Shown here: positions 1 through 7,000 of the stretch, in pieces | Numbering within the stretch: position 1 is the stretch's first letter | How the letters are laid out: every line of letters begins with the position of its first letter | Assembly (NCBI GenBank): GCA_014084085.1 | Contig: NPFB01000167.1 | Location: 1 to 10,659 of the forward strand | DNA: 10,659 nucleotides | DNA from: Hondaea fermentalgiana | Taxonomy: Eukaryota; Sar; Bigyra; Thraustochytrida; Thraustochytriidae | Direction of reading: 5' to 3' | The notes under the pieces: model-generated | Databases searched by the model: none | Seen by the model: the letters and a program-made list of their open reading frames with translations, nothing else | Told to the model about the DNA's origin: nothing | Program-made: the position numbers and the translations under genes

Positions 1-53
<53 letters not shown>

Positions 54-76
54 CTGATTAATTGAATGATTGATCG
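1..76. repeat. (ATTG)n tetranucleotide microsatellite
   Basis: Positions 1-52 are thirteen perfect head-to-tail copies of ATTG. Positions 53-76 continue the same 4-base phase with degenerate units (ACTG, ATTA, ATTG, AATG, ATTG, ATCG). The array runs off the left edge, so its full length is unknown. It is AT-rich, unlike the GC-rich DNA beside it, and encodes nothing apparent. It is an ordinary simple repeat and probably length-polymorphic. Confidence 0.97.
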
Positions 77-79
77 CGG

Positions 80-117
80 CGCGCAAGTGGAGAATGCGGC
101 CATAGCTGACTTGCGCG
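80..117. repeat. Short inverted repeat with 9-bp perfect arms
   Basis: The left arm CGCGCAAGT (80-88) is the exact reverse complement of the right arm ACTTGCGCG (109-117), with a 20-bp spacer between them. It lies directly after the microsatellite and about 300 bp before the first gene. It could form a weak hairpin or be a two-half-site protein-binding element. In GC-rich DNA a 9-bp match can also be chance. No function is assigned. Confidence 0.45.
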
Positions 118-143
118 GCCGCGGCCGGCAGTGGCTGGCCTCC

Positions 144-201
144 AGCAAGCAAGAAAGAAAGAAAGAAAAAAAGAAGGAAAGAACTTGAAAGGAGGAAAGC
201 G
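144..201 (+). repeat. GA-rich purine tract with AAGA repeats
   Basis: This is an almost all-purine stretch on the plus strand, with four consecutive AAGA-type units around 151-166 followed by impure A/G runs. It lies about 220-270 bp upstream of the first start codon. Such tracts are common simple repeats in promoters and introns. No specific role can be read from it. Confidence 0.7.
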
Positions 202-416
202 CAATCCACGAATCGATTTCCTGCCACCGGCGACAGGCCGCGCGCGCAGAGCGGGCAGGCGGGCAGCGAGGCAGCGAGGAGGGCGGCGCCGGCGAGCGGG
301 AGGACGACCTCTGCTGCGCTCAGGTTCGAGCTCCAGCGCGCCGGTAGCAGAGAGGAGAAGAGCAGGCGAGAGGCGAGCGAAAAGGTCCTACGGGGCAGCT
401 TGTTCGCGCAGCAAAC

Positions 417-1694
417 ATGGAGGAGCGCCTTGACACCGTGCTCGCGGTCGCCGGCAGCGTGAAGAACTTCCTTCTGCCGGGTACGCAGAGCTGCATGCAA
501 AATGGAGATCTCGTGAGCCAATCGCTGCTGACCAAGTCCGCCGTCGCGCTCGCCAATGATGAGGATGCCGAGGATGTGGACACCAATGGCGAGGACGACG
601 AGGTGGACTCGCTCGTCCCCTCCGAGGCCGCTGACCTGGAGCCCGCAGAAGGTGTGGCCGTACCAGAAAGCATGGCTGCTACAGAGAGTGGTGCCGCCGC
701 AGACACAAGCTCGGTGGGCGGGTCAGTTTCTGTTGCCGGCGGTGTCTCGCTCGCAGGTCTCTCGCAAGAGGCCCATGCGCCCTCGCAGTCCGATGCACTT
801 TCGCTCATCTCGGCAGATACTGCAGAGATCTCGCAGCGTACCGCCCGACGCAAGCAAAATTACCTTTCCGTGGCAGGTGCTAACGAGGAGCGCACGGCGG
901 AGGCTATGCTCGTGCACCTCAGTGGAGGCTTCATCGCCACCTCGACCAAGGAGCAGCTCGGCAAGGCCTTTTATGACGCCCCGTGCACGGCCATTGCAAT
1001 CGTGCGGAGCGGCAATGTCGAGTGGCTTGTTTCCGGATTTGCGGTTGCCACGGGTGCCCAAGGCTCGCAGGCAACGCTTTGGCGCGGCTGCAAATTTGAT
1101 GCCTCGGCATCGGCTCCTGCTACCTCGAATGGCGCGGCCGTGAGCCCGCAGCTCGTGTGGTTTGATCTCGACAGCACTGTCGAAAGCGCCATCTCGATCT
1201 GTTACAAGGTGCCGGACCGCTGGGCTCAAGAGCGATTCTACGGCGTCTTCCCAGAGCAGGACGAGGACGAAGATGATGACGAGGTGGAGCAAGAAGACTA
1301 TGACGAGTCGCCGCAATATGTCTTGTCAGCCAGAGGCAATGTTGATGTTCAGGCCATCGTAACCTTTGAGCTTCTCAACGACATCAACTTCATCAAGGGT
1401 ACGGGTATGGACATTTATGCCGTTCCGGGTGAGGAATACGAGGCCTGCGACGATCCGCGTGCGTTTTGGACGCGAGATTTTCTCGTGCAAACGTGCATTC
1501 CCGCGACGCGCAAGAGCAGCATGACGGGTCTTCGCTTGGAGCTCAAGGCCGACTCGGTCTATATGCTCGTCCCTTTTTGCACGCAGCCTCTGCAGTTCTG
1601 TATTCGCGTGGCTTCCGAGTACGAGCTTGATGCCTTCGATCTCGGTGGCGACGGATCCTCTGATGGCAACTCGGATGTCGGAAGTCTCTACTGA
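417..1694 (+). CDS. Hypothetical protein with a calpain domain III (C2-like)-type C-terminal region, no protease core
   Basis: This is a 425-aa protein in one open frame ending in TGA. The ATG has a good context (A at -3, G at +4) and is the first ATG after position 97. Residues 1-130 are Ala/Ser/Glu/Asp-rich and look disordered. Residues 155-270 have alternating hydrophobic strands without a recognised signature. An acidic Asp/Glu run lies at about 279-297. The C-terminal region (about 298-403) resembles calpain domain III: a Y-V-L start, a strand pair ending in D-I-Y-A-V, and a closing segment YMLVPF (382-387) then FCIRVASE (394-401), like the Y-x-x-V-P...F-x-x-R-V-x-S ending of that fold. 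In calpains this beta-sandwich follows the cysteine-protease core and has been linked to Ca2+ and phospholipid binding. No catalytic Cys/His/Asn block is present, so protease activity is not expected. The tail after 405 is Asp/Gly/Ser-rich. The gene is quite certain; the fold is a by-eye resemblance. Confidence 0.85.
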   Translation: MEERLDTVLAVAGSVKNFLLPGTQSCMQNGDLVSQSLLTKSAVALANDEDAEDVDTNGEDDEVDSLVPSEAADLEPAEGVAVPESMAATESGAAADTSSVGGSVSVAGGVSLAGLSQEAHAPSQSDALSLISADTAEISQRTARRKQNYLSVAGANEERTAEAMLVHLSGGFIATSTKEQLGKAFYDAPCTAIAIVRSGNVEWLVSGFAVATGAQGSQATLWRGCKFDASASAPATSNGAAVSPQLVWFDLDSTVESAISICYKVPDRWAQERFYGVFPEQDEDEDDDEVEQEDYDESPQYVLSARGNVDVQAIVTFELLNDINFIKGTGMDIYAVPGEEYEACDDPRAFWTRDFLVQTCIPATRKSSMTGLRLELKADSVYMLVPFCTQPLQFCIRVASEYELDAFDLGGDGSSDGNSDVGSLY

Positions 1695-2237
1695 GAGATC
1701 CACTAGCCTTTCTTCCTTTCTCACCTTTTCTTCTTATCTCCCATCCTACGAAAGCACGACCCACCGTTCGTATTCGTGCTCCACCCACGTGACAAGGCTC
1801 CTTCCATTTCTGCGGTCGAGCTTTTTCGTTGAACGGACTGTGAATTCGTTACGAGCAAGTGAGCGTAACATCGCCGCCGCAGCCCACAGCATGTCGCTGG
1901 CGGCCGCGGATGCTGGGGGATTTGTTCCTCGGAAGGCCTTGCTTTTCTCCGCGAGAGCCTCGGCAACAGCAAAAGTGCAAAATATAGCACAAGAGGCTCT
2001 GACTGCGAACCAGCGTTCACAGTTCACAGTCGATCTCGAACAATATTCGATTTCGGGTTGCGGGGAGGTGCGGTTGAAGAGCTCCTTCCGTCAAGGACGC
2101 TTACACTCTGTCGTGGCCGTATCCGTCTGCACTGGTGCTCTCCCACGACGGTGTCCCGCAACGGACCTATTGCGCATAAAAACGACACGGAAGTAGCCAA
2201 GTGCGGCACATCGAGCAAGCAAAAGCTGCGGCGGCTT

Positions 2238-2270
2238 CGCTCGCTCGCTCACTCGCTCGCGCGCAGACCC
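2238..2270. repeat. TCGC-rich low-complexity stretch
   Basis: Imperfect runs of CTCG/TCGC units, with one CTCACTCG interruption, lead into alternating GCGCGC sequence. The stretch lies 170-200 bp upstream of the second gene and looks like slippage-prone CpG-rich sequence. No coding or RNA gene signal was seen. Confidence 0.5.
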
Positions 2271-2348
2271 GCGCGAGCGTCCGCGGGGCGAGGAGGAAGG
2301 CAGGCAGGGAGGCCGCCGTCCGCGCTTCGCCTCGCCTGGCCTCGCGTA

Positions 2349-2358
2349 CGTATATACG
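2349..2358 (+). promoter_or_regulatory. TATA-like palindrome upstream of gene 2
   Basis: CGTATATACG is a perfect 10-bp palindrome with a TATATA core (2351-2356), an AT island in very GC-rich flanks. It lies about 85-90 bp before the ATG at 2442. No other ATG falls between the two, so a transcript starting about 30 bp downstream would use that start first. A core promoter role is inference. Confidence 0.3.
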
Positions 2359-2441
2359 CGTAGGCAAAGCAGCAGGTGATCGACCGCCAGACCAGACCGG
2401 CGGCATCGCGAGGAGCGAGACGGCCTCGGCGTCGCTTTCCC

Positions 2442-3635
2442 ATGGACAAGGACGTGCTCCTGCCCGGGCAGGTCGCGGAGCCTGCACACGCGAACGAGGA
2501 CAATGCAGGCAGCGAGGACTGCGCGCTGAAGCGCTCTTCTCTGGAGCTCTTGCGCGCAGATCGCGCAGCGAGAAATGCACCGACGCACGCACGTGGGGGC
2601 GGCGCTAATGGCCGCGATGATGATGACATCCGGGGTGCGGAGAGCGAACGGGCATACAGTATGTCACACGCGCGACGAAGCACAGCTCTTTTGAATCCCA
2701 AATTTCAGTCTTCGAGGGAGAGACTGACGGACGTTCGACGAGCCACCATCGAGGTGACGACGGGAATGTCCTTTAAAGATCTCAAATTTAAGCACTCTTT
2801 CCAATCAATTCCAGACGCCACGACGAGTCGAAAGTTCTCCATCCAAGCCATGCAACACGATAGTGGCGATGCCTTGCTGGCACAGGTCAATTCAAAGCGA
2901 CTCAGCGTTGATAATTCGCCCAGCATCAATGAGGAGGTGCATGGCAACAAAGAGGAGGCTCGGGATTTGCAGCAAGAGGACAAGAAAACTACCGCCAATG
3001 CCGCCAATGCTGAGAGACTCTCCTCCTCTTCAGATGTAGAAAATCTCGAGGCGACAGCAGACATTGAAAAGAAGTCCGACGCAATAGGCAAGTCAACAGA
3101 TGAAGATGTGACGGTGCAGGGGCCAACGCTTCCTCCAATTCAAAACGAGGGCGAACACGGTCATAATGAGACGAGTGAGAAGGAAGGTTCAGCGTGCGTC
3201 GCTGCGAAAACATCCGAAATTTCTAGCGAGAAGCAGGACGGAAATACGGACGGTGCGACTCCAACGCATCAACCACGGCCACCCAAAATGAAGTCCTTCA
3301 AGAAACATATGTCCCTGAAGACCCGGGCAGCCATGAAGCGTAGCAACTCCACCATGGTAGGGCACTCGCTTGTGGACAAGAATGCCGAAGCGGCCGAGCC
3401 GCGACGTAATAGTAGCTTCGTTCCGCGCCTCATCATTAGTCGTGCGGGAAGCCAAGATTCCGAAGTTGGTGAAAAGAAGGCTGCCTCAAATGAAAACAGC
3501 CAGGGCTCATCGGGAAGCGGGAGACGGCCTTCTCTCAATTATTCCTCCGTACGGGGTGGTCGCAAACTATCGATCAAAACCAAGGCCGCAATGCGCCGAG
3601 GAAGCTCCTCCTCTGCAGCCTCCACCACATCATAA
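2442..3635 (+). CDS. Disordered Ser/Lys/Glu-rich protein with repeated basophilic-kinase motifs
   Basis: This is a 397-aa product ending in TAA. The frame is open a further 22 codons upstream, but only from a GTG at 2376. The ATG at 2442 (G at +4) is taken as the start because GTG is not a normal nuclear start codon and no other ATG intervenes after the TATA-like element. No globular domain is recognised. The sequence is polar, with few hydrophobic runs, and probably mostly disordered. Short Arg/Lys-x-x-Ser/Thr motifs recur: RRST (78-81), RKFS (130-133), KRLS (152-155), KHMS (288-291), KRSNS (299-303), RRNS (321-324), RRPS (361-364), RKLS (374-377) and RRGS (385-388). A module is duplicated: MSLKTRAAMKR (290-300) and LSIKTKAAMRR (376-386). 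Such sites suit AGC/CaMK-type kinases or 14-3-3 binding, which is inference. It may be a phosphoregulated adaptor. No homologue is recognised. Confidence 0.78.
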   Translation: MDKDVLLPGQVAEPAHANEDNAGSEDCALKRSSLELLRADRAARNAPTHARGGGANGRDDDDIRGAESERAYSMSHARRSTALLNPKFQSSRERLTDVRRATIEVTTGMSFKDLKFKHSFQSIPDATTSRKFSIQAMQHDSGDALLAQVNSKRLSVDNSPSINEEVHGNKEEARDLQQEDKKTTANAANAERLSSSSDVENLEATADIEKKSDAIGKSTDEDVTVQGPTLPPIQNEGEHGHNETSEKEGSACVAAKTSEISSEKQDGNTDGATPTHQPRPPKMKSFKKHMSLKTRAAMKRSNSTMVGHSLVDKNAEAAEPRRNSSFVPRLIISRAGSQDSEVGEKKAASNENSQGSSGSGRRPSLNYSSVRGGRKLSIKTKAAMRRGSSSSAASTTS

Positions 3636-3664
3636 TATTGGCCCCCTCTTTTGAAAGGACATAT

Positions 3665-3713
3665 AGCAGCAGCAGCAGCAGCAGCCAGCAGCGGCAGCGG
3701 CGGCAGCAGCAGC
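3665..3713 (+). repeat. AGC/GGC triplet repeat in the 3' region of gene 2
   Basis: Seven perfect AGC units (3665-3685) are followed after a 1-base phase shift by mixed AGC and GGC units to about 3713. The repeat begins 30 bp after the TAA at 3633-3635, so it is non-coding for the second gene and probably lies in its 3'-UTR. Open frames crossing it are poly-Ala, poly-Ser or poly-Cys artefacts. Confidence 0.9.
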
Positions 3714-3954
3714 GTCGCCGGCATCTGTACAACTAGGTATTTGTGTGACAAAACAAAGTTTAATCGCGCGTTGTTCCTGTCTTCTCTTCTCTCGTTGATT
3801 TCCCTTGCTTTTTGGCGGTGCAAGCAAGTCGTCGAGATAGGCCCAAGTACACACCTCCCACAGTGCACAGATGGCGGCGCGGACGTAGACGGAGCAAGAA
3901 AGTGAGCTCATAGCAGAAGGCGCGCGAGAAGGAAAGACGGACGGCACGAACCTG

Positions 3955-3961
3955 CATATAC
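3955..3961 (+). promoter_or_regulatory. TATA-like element upstream of the scaffold gene
   Basis: CATATAC is an AT island in GC-rich flanks, about 95-100 bp before the ATG at 4056. No other ATG lies between them. The spacing resembles that of the TATA-like palindrome before the second gene, but such a short motif is weak evidence. Confidence 0.2.
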
Positions 3962-4055
3962 TTTGTGCTGATACAAAGACCTCGACACGTCTTTGGCCTC
4001 GTCACGCTAGCAAAAGGCCCCGGCCAAGGGGGGCGAGCCTTTGCTCGCTCAGCTC

Positions 4056-7000
4056 ATGCCGTCACCGATGCTTTTGCTGACGGCGGGCCTTCCGCGGCAA
4101 AAGAAACTGCACAGGAAGGCTGTGCGGCGACTCGCGAGGCTCGAGGTCAATACGCGACGAGAAGCGCTAGGTCAGGTAGGTGCAAAACTCTCGGAATGCA
4201 CTGATGCGAGCACTTCTCAGGGCCAATGTCTGGAGTTCTGGCGCGAAACGATTGAAAGTACTCAGCAGGTTCTTGCCTCGCAACGCCAAGAAGCACGCGA
4301 AATTGTGCGAAGCTTTCGAGCTCGAGCAGAGGCAATGGAGTCACGAAAGATGGAAAAGGAAGATGCTCGTTCACGAGATGCCGAGTCTTACTTCGAGACC
4401 GCTGCTTCAAAACTGTCAGCTTCTGTTTCAGGCGCTTTGCACGTTCGTGATGACGAGCAAAGGACCAAAACGAAAGAAATGAAACCCAAGAGAAAAAACC
4501 TTAGGAAGTCTACAACTGGAAAAAGGGGGACAAAGAAGATAAACCTCTCAAAGAGGCCCGCGGTCTCAAGCGAGTCGGTTGCTCACGTTGCCAATACCAC
4601 AACAGAGATCGAGCAGAATTCGTCAAACCAAGACTTGACTCAACATGAGCAACATGACAGTCAACACCGAGATTGTTTGGAAAGTGTTCAAGAGGACGTT
4701 ATCGAGAAAGACGAGGAGGACAAGGAGAGAATTACAGAAATGGGCGATACTGAATGCGAAAAAAGTGAATCAGTACTACATGAGACCAAGGAGCTTTTCA
4801 TGATGCGCAACGAGGAAAGTACGGGCGAAACAATCCGAATATGGCGACAACGAGAAGTCGGGTGCATACTCGCGCTTGCTCGAGAAGACGTGGAGAGTCA
4901 ATACGCAGACGAGGTTTTCCGACGCGAAGTGGCAATTGCAATCGATGAAAGCGAAAACATGTCAAACGAAGACGCTTGGAGCGCGTCTCAATACCGAGAG
5001 GCGTGGAAACGTATCGACGAGCAGCAGCGCGAGGCCTCAGAGCGAGCTAGCATGTTACAAGCCGAGAGTGCACGCCGTCACGAAGAAATGGCAGAGAAAT
5101 TAGTCGAGTGGGAACAACTCTGTCTCGGAAAACGACAGAGGGCTCTGGTTCGCGTCACGGAGCGACTCGACGCGCATTTGCGTCAAAGCTACGATGTCGA
5201 TCTCTACGAGGTTGAGGATATCATGATCGCTTCCAAAGACACCACGAAACATCGCTCGACGTGGACCGATCTTCGCGTCGAATTTCGTCTCGGCCTCGAG
5301 ACATTGCGAGGACCGAGCGCAGTCTTCAAGTCTCAGAGCGGAAACGTGCCACCCGTTCTAGAAATCCTTGTTTCTCATGCGGAGCATGGGGTCTTAGGTG
5401 TTTCTTTCTATGATATGACTCGGCTCAAACGTCGTCATGCGGGGACAGAGAAACTCTGGCTTCCCCTCAGACCTCGTCGTGATGAGGCGACGGGCTTGCC
5501 GATCGGCGCCGCAGTAGCAGGAGAACAATGGTTGGAGCGAGAAAATAAGCTCGCTCCTGCATCGAAGGCATACGCGAACCGCCTTCGTTTGCAGCATTCC
5601 GTAGCACAGACGCGCACAACATACAGGGTTTGCCTGGGCGGCATTGAAAACGATCAAGCTGTCCCACCGGCGAGTTTTGCCGGACACACGATTCGCTTTC
5701 ATAGAACTGGCCCAAATGAATACACGAGTGAGTTTCTTGGACCGAAAAAACTTTGCTATTATCATGACCTTCGCCTGGGAAACATTGTTATTTTTGGTGA
5801 CGAGGTTTGGCGTTTGGCCTCATACATACTCCCTGGCGGAATTCGCGGCGATTTTTCCGGTTGCGAAAGCAGAGCACCCGTGGACCCCATGGAGCGACTT
5901 CACGCAGAAAAGGTCAAAGGATTTCTGAAAATGCGCGCGGTGATTCTTATGCAAAGGCAAGTTCGCAGATTTCGGGCTCGCAACGAACGAAGATTCAGAG
6001 ACGCTCTACGGTACGGCACGGCGATGGAGGGCTGGATCTTGCACGCGGATGTAGAGTTGCAACAGTGCTTTTTCGCACATGAACTTTTACCCGGTCAAGT
6101 GACGTGGGCACCGGAAGAAGGTGAAGAATTTGAGGCGCATCTTAGGCGCGTGGAAAAAGCGCGCAAGGCCCGTCTCGAGGCGGCACTATGCAGCGTAATT
6201 GAAGTTTTGCCTCGAGAGAAGCAGTACGAACAAATTGCAAAAGTCCTCGATGAAGGCGTTGCGTCACGCTGTGGCCAAGACGCCAAACATCGTCCAGACC
6301 ATGCGCGTATACTTGCCATTCTCGAGGGGGCGCCGTTGGATGATTTTGCAGCTCAGCTTTCGATTGCTTGCATCAATTGGGAGTTCTACGAAGAGGATGG
6401 CCTCGTAGGCAAGTCATACCTGCAGCGCGCTCTGCGCGCGGTCAAAGCTGTTTTGCTGATTGGTCGACCCTGGTCCGATTGGACGCCTCGTCAATTTAGC
6501 ACGGCTACGAAAATACTTCTTGCGTCAGGAAATCGCCGGGCTGCGCGCGCGCAGCTGCGAAGTTTTGTCGCTTTTGCAAACGACTTGGGTTGCGATCATC
6601 CCGACTTTGCACGTCAAGATAAAATTCCGGAATGCGCTGCAGAAATCGAAGATACCAAGCCCGATCTCCGCTTGAAAAGGTCCAAGTCGCAACGACAGGG
6701 GAAAACCACCTCGAGGTCTACAATGGTTCAGCCTACATCAATCAATGCCCCCACAATGTCAAAGACAAAGGCGCAACGAAAGAAGGGAGATAAACCACGG
6801 CGAGGAAAGAAAAGGTCTCGTGGCGAATCCAAAGAACCCAAGCGAGACCACAGTATCGCAAAGTCTGATGAGACCTCTGGGGAACAAGACGGGCTTTTGG
6901 CGGCTCTTCCATGGCCAATTGTAGAAAATCTCGCCGGTTTAGAGCTTTGTGCGGATCATGCGGCGCGAGCTCGTCACGTCTTGTACCAGCTTCTCGAGCA

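Larger units (their letters stand above)
77..416. other. Gene-free, GC-rich upstream region of the first gene
   Basis: This holds no convincing gene. It contains the inverted repeat, nested GCGGCC/GGCCGC motifs near 115-127, a GA-rich tract at about 144-201 made of AAGA-type units, and then a GC-rich, CpG-dense stretch up to the start codon. The longer open frames crossing it have low-complexity Arg/Ala/Gly/Lys translations. No ATG occurs between 97 and the start codon at 417, so the stretch can serve as a 5' leader. No TATA-like box was found. Promoter function is inferred from position. Confidence 0.6.
1695..2441. other. Intergenic spacer: 3' region of gene 1 and 5' region of gene 2
   Basis: The stretch opens with a C/T-rich run (about 1704-1745), probably 3'-UTR of the first gene. 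It then has moderately GC-rich sequence with a single CACGTG palindrome (1786-1791) and a tandem TTCACAG pair (2016-2029). Next comes TCGC-type low-complexity sequence (about 2238-2270), and a TATA-like element lies near 2349-2358. An ATG-initiated frame of 101 codons exists at 1891-2196. Its translation shows no recognisable domain and I do not call it a gene. No AATAAA signal was found for the first gene. Confidence 0.55.
3636..4055. other. Intergenic spacer between gene 2 and the scaffold gene
   Basis: The spacer holds the AGC/GGC triplet repeat just after the gene 2 stop, then T-rich and mixed sequence (about 3730-3830). After that comes GC-richer DNA with a TATA-like CATATAC (3955-3961) before the start of the next gene. 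The frame of the next gene has an in-frame TAG at 4008-4010, which bounds any unspliced upstream extension. No RNA gene, additional ORF with recognisable protein content, or AATAAA signal was found. Confidence 0.6.

Noticed and set aside
320..1316. Minus-strand frames of 177 and 197 codons opposite the first gene
   Set aside because: They are Ser/Ala-rich or mixed translations without domains, opposite a frame with a strong Kozak start and a calpain-III-like C-terminus.
1786..1791. CACGTG E-box/G-box-like palindrome
   Set aside because: It is a single 6-bp palindrome in 747 bp of spacer, far from either start. It is expected by chance and has no supporting second site.
1627..2196. Plus-strand frame running from inside gene 1 into the spacer, including an ATG frame at 1891-2196
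   Set aside because: It overlaps the end of the first gene in another frame. The translation has no recognisable domain, and the 101-codon ATG portion has no promoter-like or conservation evidence visible here.
2376..2441. N-terminal extension of the second gene from a GTG codon
   Set aside because: The frame is open, but GTG is not a usual nuclear start codon. The ATG at 2442 is the first in-frame ATG and gives a sensible protein.
3651..3947. Poly-Ala, poly-Cys and related frames across the AGC repeat
   Set aside because: They are direct translations of a triplet repeat in a 3'-UTR and have no other protein character.
4041..4055. TTG start for the scaffold gene
   Set aside because: TTG is not a usual eukaryotic start. 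The ATG at 4056 lies five codons downstream in the same frame, and a TAG at 4008-4010 closes the frame upstream.
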